Notes: generated by a model not told the origin, from the letters alone. A stretch of DNA of 64,000 nucleotides from Pelargonium tetragonum (GCA_036897445.1 JAYMTL010000047.1:58071-122070), one strand, 5' to 3'; positions 50,902 to 63,355 are shown, counted from the stretch's first letter. Translations and numbers: made by a program.

Positions 50902-52197
50902 TGCCTTCCTTCTTAATTTCTTACAAATTAACTATACTAAAAATCTACTTGTACTATTCGGAGTTATACAAGTTTTTTTGTAATCCCGGTATTATATAAC
51001 CTGTTTTTTTATGTATTATCTTGTTTTTATATAGTACCGGGGGCTTTCCCAGTGAAGTGAGATTTTGAAGCCTCTTCCCTTTTCTTAATCCAGCTGTAGC
51101 TCTAGTTAGTTAAGGGATCCTCCCCGCAGGATTTCCTCAGCAGTAATGCGTAAAGTAAATAGGAAGACTTTGAAGAGTTTAAAAAGTACTTCGTAACTCC
51201 GTATCAAAAAGCTCCTGCTTTACAGAGACAGAGTAAGAGTTCTTCTTTATTCATAGCAAAAAGAAACCCGTGGAATAAGCCACCGTTTCATTTAATAAAA
51301 GGCGAGCCTCCCTATCCCCTAAGCCCTAGTAAATCCTGCTACCCCCCTGATTAATTCTTTTATTATGGTGCTACTCATCAGTGTTTTTCATTCTTACTTG
51401 TCTGCCTATGAATCGGATTTCCTTGTTATAATTTAATTTGTCTTGATTAAATATACCCTATCGTAACTTATGCCAGGTAAAACTTGTGAAATCGATACAA
51501 TTCAAATATAGGTGTGACAAAGAATCTTTAATTAAATGTCTATCCCATTTACGAGAAAAATACTTGAGATTTTTTATAAAGATCTTAGTGCTTTTTCCAA
51601 AAAAAAAATTTTATTCATTTCCATACGGAGTCTTAATAGCGGATGAGTACAGAACCTTTTACTTATCTATTTTTTTCTTATAAAGGGGCTGCTGTTTTCT
51701 GTTACCTAGTAAAAAGCCTTTTTAAGGGAGTTTGCGTTTGTATAGTCTATGCTTTCTAATTCTGGGCACGTATTCTTATAACGAATTTCTACTATTCTCC
51801 TTTTCCAGTAAGCTATATCTTGATAGGGGACATAACAAACCGAACTAGAGGGAGGGTTCATTGAACCTAAAGCATTGTATTGCGTGGATCTGATAAAAAA
51901 CCCAGTTCAGTCATAATTTTCAGTAGTATATCCCGGGGATACATGAATAAATAAGGAGAATATTCAAGTGAACGTACAGAATATTAAGAGTAAACAAGTC
52001 AAAACCGACAGGTAAAAACGCAACAACCTAGGATTATGAACAAAATGACTTCGGCTTATGCAAAAAAAAATTCCTAGATCTAAAAATTGAAAAGTAATAT
52101 GACTAAAGTCAGCGACTGTCAACCAAACAAACAAGTCTTCTTTCTCTCCACACTTAGATAAAAGTACTTGAATTCCCCTACCTTATCATAAAAGGCC

Positions 52198-52232
52198 GAT
52201 CCTGAGATTCTTGGGTTACTCGTTAAAGATTC
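52198..52232 (+). repeat. ~34-bp dispersed repeat, copy 1
   Basis: GATCCTGAGATTC, then TGG, TTACTC, TTAA and GATT. About 31 of 34 positions match 53443-53475, and a weaker third copy lies near 54647-54668. There is no known function. Confidence 0.65.
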
Positions 52233-53430
52233 ACTCTTATTTTATATTTTTTTAGAAAGGCGGACTTCTTCTAGTATTTGGTATTCTAAAAATTTTCTAC
52301 CCGGGTTCCCTTGCCTTAACTTTTCAATAGGGCGGCCCTTTCTTAGTCTTACTAGACCCAGCACTTCTGAATAAAGGTTTCAAAGGTCTTGTGTTATAGT
52401 ACACTTTATTGTCTAAATATAAATTTATATTTCTTTATAGAGTAAAAATTTCCATTATGTAAAGTCAAGCCTCTTTCTCTCTTCTATTACCAAGGAATAG
52501 AGATCCCCTATTTTTTGCTTGAAAAGGTAGCTTACAACAAGTATGACTCCTCAAGAATAGGAAAGAGTAACTGTATCGCTAAGTGAACAAGTAGGCTGCC
52601 AAAAGTCTTTTAACGTACCCATAATTATAGAATGCCGTAAGCCACCTACTCAAAAGCTTAATAAAGTGCGTATCAAAGTAAGGATCGGATTCGTGTTATT
52701 AAGCGCTTTTTCTTTGTAAAAAGTAAATTAGATATAACGGCGGAAAAGTAAAAGCAAACCCATATAGACTGACTTAAAAATCATAACTTATCATATAAAA
52801 CCCTTGTTACTTAAACTTAAGAAGCTGCACTTTTAAACTATTACAAAGGAAAAGGGCTTCTTTATAAATTTCATTTTAGAAGACGTGGACCTATAAAATC
52901 TCTCCTAAACCCATGAATATAGCAAACAAATTCTTTTTCTATCGAAACTGGCTACTAGCCTGTTAACTGCTACTTTTAGTATGGACTTCCTATGTTTTGC
53001 ACCTTGAAGTTAACCCTTTTTTCCTAAGCCAAAAACTTACAACGGAAACCCTCCTTTCGAAATAACCAAGATTATCAAAGTCTTAAGTGGGTTCGAACCC
53101 CATATACTCAAAGTAGCTACCTTGAGTCCCGGGCTTGCCCCTAACTTAAGATAAGCTTTCCCGCTCCTTAGAAAGAAAAAAATTCCCAGAGGAATATTAA
53201 ACCCTTTCCATTTAAGTAGTCTTGGACAAACCTCCTGACATACCCCAAGGAAGGAAACCTATAAACTAAAATAAGTTATAGAACAGGTACGTTTTTTTAA
53301 TTTACGTCAAAGGCCCACCTCGATAAAAATGACTTTGATTTCTCACTCTTTTTATTATATTAGCTTGCTCAAAATAAGAGTCTAAAGAACCCTTTTGCTA
53401 CTTGAAAAACCCTTTTAATTAAGATTAATA
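52233..53430. other. Non-coding hairpin-rich spacer between the two 34-bp repeats
   Basis: No gene seen. GTGGGTTCGAACCCCAT at 53087-53103 forms a perfect T-arm-like hairpin, but no acceptor, D or anticodon stem fits around it, so a tRNA is not called. Confidence 0.55.
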
Positions 53431-53475
53431 GGGGATCCCCCGGATCCTGAGATTCGTGGTTACTCCTTAAGATTT
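53431..53475 (+). repeat. GGGGATCCCC palindrome joined to 34-bp repeat, copy 2
   Basis: A perfect 10-bp palindrome at 53431-53440 abuts CGGATCC and then the repeat unit GATCCTGAGATTC..TTACTC (53443-53475) also found at 52198. The palindrome is absent at the other copy. It therefore arrived separately or was lost there. Confidence 0.65.
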
Positions 53476-53751
53476 TTTTAATAAAGTTTTTTTATTGAAA
53501 TCCTGCTACTGAGAAAAGTTGCTCCTCAGTCAGATAAATACTAGGTTACTTTAAAAGGGCCCGTCTTATAAATTATAAGAATTTTTTAACACCTACAAAA
53601 ACTTACTTATAGGGAATAACTATTATAAATTGCTTGGAACTGAGATTGAGAGAAAACTAAGAAAAGGTATTAAGACTCTTTTCTAGGATAACTACATTTG
53701 AACTCTTTAGTCCTTTGTTCTAACCCTTGTGTGGACTGCTTCTTTATAAAA

Positions 53752-53774
53752 TTTTATCTTTCGCAAAGATAAAA
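53752..53774. repeat. 10-bp stem, CGC-loop hairpin
   Basis: TTTTATCTTT and AAAGATAAAA pair perfectly over 10 bp around a three-base CGC loop. This is the most stable-looking simple AT-rich stem-loop I found. With a bulge the stem could extend on both sides. A terminator or processing signal is conceivable, but no gene lies next to it. Confidence 0.7.
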
Positions 53775-54646
53775 AATTTAGCCTTCTTTCTCTTTTTTAA
53801 GATGGTAATGTACACAGGATTTAGACAAATGCAATAGAAACACTTACGAGGGCCCTGATAAAGAATGGACAAAAAACTGCGAACTTGTATGTACGACAGC
53901 TTCCTATGGAATTACTTTATAAGCCTTAGTTAGATAGAATTTGGAACAAAAAGCTTATATAAATCCGGTTTTTAGGAAGCGAAAATTGTGTTATAGGTTG
54001 CCTCTCAGTCAAACTTAATTAATCAGGTTTACATTTACATTCAGCAAAACAAAAGATAAGTTATACTTTTGCCAAGGGTTCAAGTCCCATATTTCAAGAA
54101 GACTTTACTGTAAAAAAAAATCAACAGCAAGGTATACTAGGCTTTCTAGAATCCCGCAAGAGTTTCTCCTTTGCCTATTTTGTGAGTTTCCTCATGGCTC
54201 CAAAGGAATCCCGTCAATAATAACGAAGTAAGAATCGAGTCTTTCTAAAAGGACCCTTGTACTTTAGACTTTATCTATATATAGTATATTAAAATTCCTA
54301 AAAAGCCGTTAGTAAGGATATATCACGCGGAATTTTTAGTTTCACTGGTACCGGTATTGACAGTTATTCCATACAATTCATAAGTCTTTATAAGAGCTTC
54401 GTTTGGGATTTCTCCTGTGAGAAGCTTTCGGTTTTATAGAAATTAAGATTTTTGGGTAGTATTTGTCAGATTAAGTCCAGGCTTGATTAAGTCAAGTGTG
54501 AAATACACAAAAGGCGCCCCTTACCTTAGATATTGACTCTAGAATGAAATCCAGATTAACTAAAGATACCTTAAATTCTAATACAAAAGGGAAACAGAAT
54601 GAGTATAATTTAAGTAGTCGTTGAGTAATAAATATCTAAAAAAACC

Positions 54647-54668
54647 CTGATATTGAGGTTACTCATTT
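54647..54668 (+). repeat. Possible third copy of the 34-bp repeat
   Basis: CCTGATATTGAGGTTACTC resembles CCTGAGATTCGTGGTTACTC at 53446. It is short and has several mismatches, so it may be chance. Confidence 0.3.
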
Positions 54669-56389
54669 CTTTCTCGGCTAGCATTAGAAACGAGTTTTCG
54701 CACAAGCGGTAGGCTAATCTTCTCTTAAGCAAGGGTACTAAAAGTAAGCTTTTCAATTAAACATTTATTCGTTAAGTAAATGCTGTATTTTTGGTGGGAG
54801 GACCCGTAAGTAAGTACCGCCCGAGATATTCTGTTATTTTCTGTTTTATAGAGTGTTCTTTTGTTAGTACATGCTTTTTAAGTAGGTAATTAAAACTACA
54901 AGACTCCTTAACTTTCTTGTAAAGTGACGCAGGCATTAGTAGAGATCAATTTTAGGATAAGCTGCTAATCTTAAAGATAAGATATAATTTCCCTTTTCTG
55001 TAGGGTATTCCCTCTAATCTAAATCTTAAAAAAAAAGTTTCCTTACATAGAATTTTGACGCGAAACTTCATAAGTAAGTATATTGTACAATCTGTATATC
55101 ACACAGCGCCCTTTTGCATAAATTCCGGAAAACATTAAAAAGAGATTTTGACGGGGTAGTTACACCCGTAGATCAAGGCCTCGTTCATTTCCTTTTCCCA
55201 ATACAAACAAAAAGAGAAGAGGATTTTGCTTATAAAGGTATAAAACAAAGCTAAAAACTTGAGTTTCCTAACTTGTTTGTAAGAGGTTTTAAATTTCCCC
55301 CTATATGATACCACAGGATAGGCCTTTCATACGTAAGTCAAAATTTACTAGACAGGTTTTAAGAAAAATTTTAATAAGGTAATTAGAAAAACTTCACTTA
55401 ACAAGAAACTCCGTTATTTGCAGTATAATCTAAACTTTCCGGCGTGTATGTAATAAGGTAGTCCATTAAGTTGATAGGGCATAGATTCTTGTAGCAGGCA
55501 TTCAAAGGTTCGAAATTTATTTGTTCAAATTCAGGTAACACCTAATAAATCAGATTATGCCAACAAAAAGAGTGTTTAAAAAAGGGGTTATCCAGGATTT
55601 TACGGTTCGTACAAAAAAGTTATTTTCTTCTTACTCACGCACTCTTGTAGTACACCCTATTAGAGTTGATTGGGGTACTCATTTGCTTTCAAAATGATTG
55701 TTGACTTCATTAACACTGAAAGTTTATAGCAACTAAACTTCGTACCCTACCTAGAGTCTTTCCGGCTAGTAAAATTAAGGTAATACGCAAGGATCTAGTA
55801 AACCCCCTCCGGAGTAAGATAAGTTTTTTTTAATTCTTTGTCAAAGGCTCCCTGCATTAGTTAGTGATACTAATTCAATAGTAGGATCAACCCTTGGAAA
55901 TAAAGTTTTAGCTCTAGGAATTCCTAAGATTAACTATTTACAAAGCCATTTTAATAGACTCTTCTTAAGTGATCTCAACCCTAACTGCTGATACTGAGGA
56001 CTCCTAGATTCAAAGCAAAAAGGTACTAAAACAAGGGATCTTACGTATATACTTCTAGAACACGGGGTACTCACGAGACTTGGCCAATTTTATATAAAAG
56101 TAGGTTCCCTTAAAAATGAACTAATTAGCGTAAAACTGGGTATAATACAAGCCGGATCCAGTTTAAAATTTACGTTTTGTAAGACTTATACTTTGCCAAA
56201 GAGCGCTATCTATATATATATGTTCTATGAATACCCCTTGGTAATTTAAAAGGGACCCTATCCCGGATTCCCCTCTTCTTAAAGAAAAAATTCAAACGAG
56301 ACATATCTTTTTTTGTGCGAGTATCCTAGTATTCTAAGTATTCTCACCCTTACTTTTAACGAGTCTTCTAATCTAGGCATTTCAAGTCA

Positions 56390-56400
56390 AGGGAGTCCCT
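56390..56400. repeat. AGGGANTCCCT hairpin, central G
   Basis: AGGGAGTCCCT completes the set. With 2651 (A), 3249 (C) and 4847 (T), all four central bases occur between identical arms. Confidence 0.8.
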
Positions 56401-59400
56401 AACCTAATAAGTAAACCCAAGTCTATTTCTTTCTGATGGGTGGCTTTTCTCTTGTTTGAGTTTTATTGTAATGAAATGGAATTTTCTTAAGACAAATTTA
56501 TAGTAGACAGGCTGGAATAAAGAAACATAGTAATCAAAAAGTAACTATATACCTTAATCTTAATTCGCTTGTATAATCCAACAAAACGGAATAAGTTTCT
56601 GTAGAATAGTAGTTTTTTTGTAAAACTTTATGTAAATAAATGTAGCAGCCCCAGATAATTTCGGGTCTTGTTCTTTAAGAAAAACTGTAAGCGGTGTGCT
56701 ATTAAGGTACGTAGTATACTTTATTATATAATAAATTCCATAACTATCTAAAAAGATGGCAATAAAAACTTCTATAGTTAATACAAAAAGGGCTGCGGGG
56801 AACGAAAAGACTCCCAATAAGATTAGATCTTCTACGACTAAACGAAGAAGGTACAGAATTCCTAGTTATGAGTAAGGTAGAGATACCGAGGAGAAGGCTG
56901 ACACAGCTCTGACATAAGTAGTTCAAAGTATATCTATCCTAGATAATCAAAGAGATGTATACAGAAGGTTTGAGTTTCTTCCCGGGTTTTAGATATGGGT
57001 CTAAGCTAGACAGAATTTTAAAGGAATTTATAATAAGATTTTTTTACCCATGTTAGATTTGTATAGGATTCTTCGGCATATATAAGATTGACTATACCAT
57101 TCTTTTTTCATACTACGCAACTTTTTTTAGATTATGCCTTTACTAAGATTCTACAGGACCCTTATGTTCTATTATATTCTGAAAGGGTCAATTTTAAGGC
57201 AAAAAGGTTCCTAGAGTCTATGACTTATCCTATTCTTTACTTTGACGAATCTAAAGCATTCATGACAATGTGAGTCTTTAGTTAAACTCGTACTAAAAAC
57301 CGGGGGTTTCCTTTTTGCTGCGGGACCAATAAAAAAGAGATTCTAGTTATAGAAAAAGGTGCTGGGTTTTTTTAACAACCCACAAATTTTGGATAGTACC
57401 TTGGTTTACTCTTTTTCATTTTGAATTTCAAGTACAAAGATTCCGCTTCCTAATCCCAGTACTATAGAAAGGAGAACAATCTTTCTGAAAAGTCTACCTC
57501 GTCAAACTCCCTGTATAAGTATTCCAAAAGTAGATAAGGATAACGGATAACCCAAGGAGCTTCTTTTTAGCTCTTAATTTTAGTATAGGATCCTTTTGGG
57601 TAAATAATAAGCCATGGACTCGGGAAATAGGAAAAAGAAAGGTTCCCCTTAAGATGCTTCAAGAAGGGAATCCCGGTATTGCTCACTATGTATGCCTTCA
57701 AACAAATCTTAAAATCTTCTGGTAAAGCAACATCAATCGAGCATAATGGCGTATCAAAGCCCGCTTAGAAAGAGGTTTTTCTGCACTCATTTAAATTTTA
57801 AGGGCACTCACTCTTATAATGAATTATAACAGGATATTAAAGTGCCAACTAGATAAAGAGAGCGAGCCCTATAAGAAAACCCCCTTATATATATTTTTTT
57901 TAATATACCTGTCTGTAAACATAAGAAAGGATATCCCAAAGGGAAGCTCCTTAAAAGTTTCTCTTTCCCTAACTTAGAATCTCTTAAATGAAGCTGTCGC
58001 TTTTTTAACACTAACACTAAGTCAGAGGCTTTCTTTCAATTCGGATAACATAAAACCTGGAGTCAGTACTTTTTATACTTACCATATCTCGTTCTTTGTA
58101 TTTATAGCTCCTACATGAAAGAATGTAAAGCAGTCAGTTATCTAGGATACCTTTTTTTAGCTTATCAAAACGCGAGGTCCTAACAGGTTTAACGTAAACG
58201 ACTTGGATCAAACAGAGAGGGTGCCGCTTCTTGTTTCTTACAAGAGCTTGGCTGAGGTTGCGCTATATATAACTTTCTCCTTTTTTAAGAAGTTCCGGGC
58301 TTTTAGCAGCAATTACTTTTTATCTTTCTTTACTACTAAAGAGGAAGACCCTAACACCAGAGGCAAAAGCGTTTTTAGATAGGATTTGAGACTTTTTGAA
58401 AACACAAAAATTTTAGTTATTGCAGGATTCCCCTTCTGTAAAACCTTGTAAAGTTAACTTTTTAGAAGTTAGTATATATACCCATAGGATTTTAAGTTCA
58501 AATAGGAACTCTTTTACTTTATTTCAGTACAAATTTTTTTCTACTTTGGTACGCTTTTATTAGGAAGTCTTCCCTTGTGATAGAACTAAAGTCCATAGAC
58601 CCTTTACATAACAGGAATTAAGAAGGCTTGTATTTTCAGGTTTTCTTTAGATAGAAACTATATACTTAGGCCCTAATCTAAAAAATCTTATATTATAGAA
58701 GCTCCTCTAGATTTTACTCCTAATAACCCCGGTCCTTTGATTTACAATAATCGAGCCCTAGGGAAGACATCTAAATCCAGGCTTTAAAAACCTAAAGTAA
58801 AGATATGGCGTAAAAAGAAAAAGGAACTTTGAGATAGACCTCCTTCAGTACAATGAGTTTTTAAGAATTACAATAAAAAGAAACCTTCACTCAGTGACGG
58901 GCATCCCTTTTAACTTAACTAATACCCCACTCTATTCATTCCTATAAAAACTACCCCTATTACACCTGTTTAAGTATAATCAAAGGGGGAATAAAGGGCC
59001 TCCTTACAGCACTTTCGTTTTTCAAGAGCACTATAACAAGCTATAAGACTTCTGCTTATTTAGGCAGTGGCTCCTATGCTTCACGGTATACAAAAAAGGG
59101 TTTTAAGTGTAAGAAAGATTTCCTTACTAATGAGACTACAAAAGGAAAGGGTAGAGTGAAAGGTTTATAATCCAAGTGTTACTGCATATAGTTCTACTAT
59201 AAGAGAGGACTCCTGAACTTACTAAGGTAAAGGGAAACCCCTACTAGAAACCAAAGCCCCTTATTAAAATCTACACTTACACTTAGTAGTGAATTCCAAA
59301 AAAAGGGGCTAGAGCCTTAATAGTAATAGTATTGCAGTAAAGTTAACCCCTTAACTATACTATAAACGCCCACCGACATAAAAAGGGACTTTCATTTTTT

Positions 59401-60240
59401 TTTATACCCCTCCTGAAAATTTTCCCTTAATCCCGAGACCTTCTTTCTTAATAACCCAAAACTTGAGCTACGCAGCTACCTTACAAAAATTAGGAATCAA
59501 AGGGTCTCTTATCTCCTTTTTACTTTATAAAGGAATTCCCTGTCCCACGTACTAGAATAACCCAATAAAATAAGGACTCCTAACCTTTCCTTAGACGTTA
59601 TAAAGTGAAAAAAACCTCCTAGAGAAAGGGTTATCACAAGATATTTCGGCGATTACAAAAAACGTAAATGTAAACAGGTTTTTCTAACTCCTTTTGCTAG
59701 GTATCCTATGTCTTTCTTCCCCGAACTCTAAAAACTTATATTATCTGTCTTTCATCAGCTCAGATTTTCACTACAGCGCACCGCCGGACAAGTCAAATAT
59801 TTGTTTTTTATAAATTCGTTACCAGATCTTTTTTATTACTATATCAACCATCTGAGACAGGGCATCTATTATTATTATATTAATCAAAGCATTCCCGTGG
59901 GGTGTCTTTTACCGAAGAACTTAGGCAGCTAAAGCACGGGGCTAACCTCTTTTATCTATTTTTGTGTTTTAAGACCTACTAAAATAGAAATGAACTACAA
60001 CTTAAAGAATCTTGAAGAATTGAGAGTATAACCTTAAATTGCAAACTAGAGGTAGTTCTAATTACTTTCCCCGAATCATTACACGATTCTCCCGAAACAT
60101 AGGAAAAAGGGTTGGCTACCTTATTTATTCCTTGTGTCTATTTAGTAAATTCTTTAGGCAAGAGGTTAAGTTTCTTCCTTTTTTTTAGTAAGTTATATAG
60201 GAAGTCTTCTTAAGTAAGAGATTGATTTTATTCCTCCGGA

Positions 60241-61200
60241 TTTCCAGATAATAAGAGTAGTCTATTTGGGATTTTGCTAAAGCGATTAGGCTGCAACAAT
60301 AAGACTCGTACCTACTATTATATTATAGAAGATAGGTCTAGTTCCTAATTGATAGAGAGCGCAGGTTTAGCTACAAGGACTTAGAGAAGTATACTCGTAA
60401 GTAAGCAGGGGTTTTCCTCTGTTAGTTTAGAAAAGCATTCGAAGGCCCTTCTGTATGGGGGTTTTTTTGGTAAGAGAACTCTTTTATTGCAAGCCAATGG
60501 GATTCCTTTTAGTATTCTCGGATTTTGACAATTTAAGATAGTAGTAGCTTTTTGTTTTAGTATTTCGAGAAGGCATATCCTACCCAAGTTACAGAAGACA
60601 AGTATTAGAAAAAGTCTTAAGCAGGGTGTGCAGTGGATGCTATAAGGTATGGCTGTACTATCAATATACTGTAATTGTATAAGGATTCCCTTCACTTTGC
60701 TACAGTCAGGTATAACAAAAAGGCATTCAGGACTCTGTATAAGGTTCTATCCTATCTGTAGTAATAATAAAACGGAACCCTTTAGCAAGACGATTCTTAT
60801 GTATATATCTCTAATAAGACTAGTATATACTTTTTGACTTACATTACTATAACTAGAGATACTATACAATAACTGCTATAAGAGTAAGAAATAGAAAGTT
60901 CTAGAATAAGAGGATACTTGCCTATAGGATAAGGAATAGAGTAGCTACAATAGGTACCAGCTGCAGCAAGAACAAACCCATAACAGGAAGAAGGCTAAGA
61001 CTAGGTTAGGCATAGCCGATAAGACAGGTACAGTTCCTACAAGTCTTACAAGGGTGGGTGTAGGTCTAGCTATGGTAAAGAGTAAGATTAAGAGTACACA
61101 CTAAATATAAAGAGTCTAGCTCTTAACTTAAGAAGTTAGGTATGCGGATACAAAGTAAAAAGCAGAAGAAACAAGGAAGTCAAGCAAGCCAAGTATAAGC
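60241..61200 (-). repeat. Repeat island B, minus-strand member of the SSU-like family
   Basis: This purine-rich island shares two exact 18-mers with island A in the same order (60641-60658 and 60921-60938). On the minus strand, 60715 down to 60637 reads ACCTGACTG, AGCAAAGTGAAGGGA, then ACAGCCATACCTTATAGC. The plus-strand copy at 38761 reads ACCGACTGGC, ACAAAGTAAGGGA and CCTTATAACC. The minus-strand TGTTATGGGTTTGTTC near 60982 matches TATGGTTGTTCC of D and TATGTTTGTTCC at 63401. A family hairpin sits inside the block. A chance minus-strand frame of 104 codons (60381-60695) overlaps it and is not a credible protein. Confidence 0.5.
60681..60692. repeat. AAGGATTCCCTT hairpin inside island B
   Basis: The third identical copy of this variant. 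It lies within the SSU-like block at the place where copy C also carries a family hairpin, while islands A, D, E and the 30.9-kb copy have none there. Confidence 0.65.
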
Positions 61201-63355
61201 TTTTTTCTCATAGTGTAAGTGGGTATAAAGCTTATCGAGGAGCGGTTTGGCGTTCTTACTCTGTCAAGAATGCTACTTAATTGCATAGGAGTGCCTTCTT
61301 AAAAGCGGTACCCCTAAGGGGGGAGTCTAAGAATAAGTTTGACTAGAGTCAAGAGTCCTCTATGTGAGTGCTAAATAAAATCTTCCGTTTCAAGTCATAA
61401 AAGTTAAAAGTGAAAGGGATTGGATTAGTGTATTGCCCAGATTTCTGTTAGCTAGTTTTCTTTGTGCCATTGAAAAAAAGACGTCAAAGTTTTTCCAGTA
61501 AAGAGTTCAAGCGAAAGGTTTTTATGCTGTGAGTTCCTCTGTTGCCAGCCCCGCGAATTAAAAAAGAAACAAATAGAAATTCTTTCTATTTAGTAAGAAA
61601 AAGCAAATATAACACACATAAAAGCCTCCTCCCTGGGGATTTGAACCTATGAATTCTGTTTCTGTTCTTCTTTGATTGAACAAGAAAACTCGGGGAGTAA
61701 GATTTGTCTTTTTATAGAGAGAGGACTCTCTTGCTAAGCTAATAATATACAGTGGATTTCTTCTATCTATAAGAGAGACTTGATGGAAATATGTAGGAAA
61801 AAAGAAGAAGTATAGGGAATTCTTATAATAGTACAGGTAATACGAGTTTAGCTTGATTACTAAATTGCAATGAAAGCATAATTTTTAGCTTAGATTGTTG
61901 CGTGAAAAGTCCCCTTTTCGTTTTTAGTAAGCTCTTTTAAATGTTCAAAGCGATGGGATGCTCTAGAAAGACACGAGTTCAAGTCCCATAGTATAAAGTA
62001 CAACACTCTCTCTTATCTGTAGGAAACACAAGAACACTTCACTTTAACCGTGACCTAACTGCTTGAACTTAACCCTCATGTCGTCTTAGTCTTAGGGGCC
62101 TTTACACCCACGCTTTTCTTAGTATTTGTAAGAACTCTCTTATGTGTATTAAGATTCTTCTATATTGTCTTACTCTTCTTTTTATAGGGGATACTCCTAT
62201 CAAAATTTCTTTGGTATAGAGCTTGGTAATCAAGTTTCTCCTTTCATTACCCTGAACAAACCCCGTTCTTCAAGGGAAGATTTACTAGAGTCAAAGCCTT
62301 CTGTCCCTATTTAGTTAGCTTGTAGTAACTCTCTTGAATTCTTAAAGAGAAAGATAATGAATAATAAAAAAGAATGGCTTTTATAGAGTCAATCCTTTCT
62401 GTCATTACACTCAATATCAAACTAAGTTTAGCTCTTTACTTCAGCAATAGGAAACAAGGTAACATATAAAAAGAGCAGCTCTTTCTTTAGTTCTTTATCT
62501 CCTCCTTATAGCTTTAATTTGAGGAAGGATAGATACTCTTACACTTTCTATCAAACCCACTTAAAGCAGGAATCGAAGCAGATAGACTACACGAAGTAGA
62601 CTTAGTAGTACTGACAATAGAAAAAGACTCCTAAAAAGAAAGCAAGTCAAGAAATTTGGGTTTTCCTAAACCGAGCACGGGCCTTTAGAAAGACAATTCC
62701 TTTTTTATTTCATTCTTATTTGGTACTAAGGTAAATAGGTGGTTCATTAGTTAATTGTATTGTAATTCAAAACCTGGAAAGGCTTTTATGATAAGCAATT
62801 CATTTTATATAGTAAACCCCTCCTTACGTGAAAAGCGTGTTAGCTCTCGGCATGCATATTGTATTCAAAGTCCTTTCAAATTTTAACGTGTTTTTAGTTA
62901 ATTAAAAAGAAGAACCTCGAAGTTCTAGTTTTCTCCCTTTTGCTTCTGGCTCATTAATAAACGGATTCGAGTATAGTCAAGACTTTCTTAATTCATAGAG
63001 GGGGTTCTCTTAGATCTAATTTTAGGAAACCTCCACCTCTAAGAGTTTACAAAAGCTCGTAATTTAGACTAGAGAGGGTCCTAAAGAAGAAGCGGGTTTC
63101 AAAAAGAATAAAGAGAGTCAGGTCCTGGGGCTCCCCAGTATAAAGTATCAAGAGTTTGAATTTAGCAGTTTTGGGACTCAACTCAAGGAGTTCTGCGTAA
63201 GGTAGATTTTGCAGGGATTTTTGCTCTTTTATGTTGCAGCTAGTCTAGTGAGTACCGGTTAGTAGAAGAGTTTTGCCTCTTTTTCTCTCTTATAAACTTA
63301 TAAAGTAAAGTTTAGGAGATAGGGGTTGATGGGTTAGGGGAGTCTTTCTTTAAGC
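61201..63355. other. Spacer, partly hairpin-poor, no gene seen
   Basis: From about 62040 to 62640 the plus strand is C/T-rich with few hairpins, like the islands, but I could not align it to them. TGCCAGCCCCGCGAATTA near 61547 recalls the SSU rRNA 530 loop (GTGCCAGCAGCCGCGGTAA) with a deletion and mismatches; it is too weak to call. GTTCAAGTCCCAT at 61978 recalls a tRNA T loop without a cloverleaf. Confidence 0.5.

Larger units (their letters stand above)
44501..52197. other. Non-coding hairpin-rich spacer
   Basis: No supportable gene. Dispersed repeats at 45464-45512 and 46316-46334 and palindromes at 50092-50103 and 50888-50901 are listed separately. CCGGGATAACAGAGGGATC near 48849 recalls the LSU rRNA GGGGATAACAGGCTGATC, but the flanks do not match and I do not call it. 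Inverted 8-mers CCCCTCCT (50344-50351) and AGGAGGGG (50374-50381) flank a 22-base loop. Confidence 0.6.
53775..60240. other. Non-coding hairpin-rich spacer
   Basis: No supportable gene. Frames of 85 and 60 codons on the minus strand near 56560-56926 overlap each other and carry no motif. Perfect family hairpins include AGGGAGTCCCT at 56390-56400. AAGGAATTCCCT at 59530-59541 is a close variant. Confidence 0.6.

Noticed and set aside
53087-53103. Perfect T-arm-like hairpin GTGGG-TTCGAAC-CCCAT.
   Set aside because: No acceptor, D or anticodon stem can be drawn around it on either side.
60381-60695. Longest reading frame, 104 codons on the minus strand.
   Set aside because: It overlaps repeat island B and runs through the AAGGATTCCCTT hairpin. 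The protein has no motif. A frame of this length is expected by chance in a window of this size and composition.
61545-61566. TGCCAGCCCCGCGAATTA resembles the SSU 530 loop.
   Set aside because: A deletion removes bases essential to the loop, and downstream sequence does not match.
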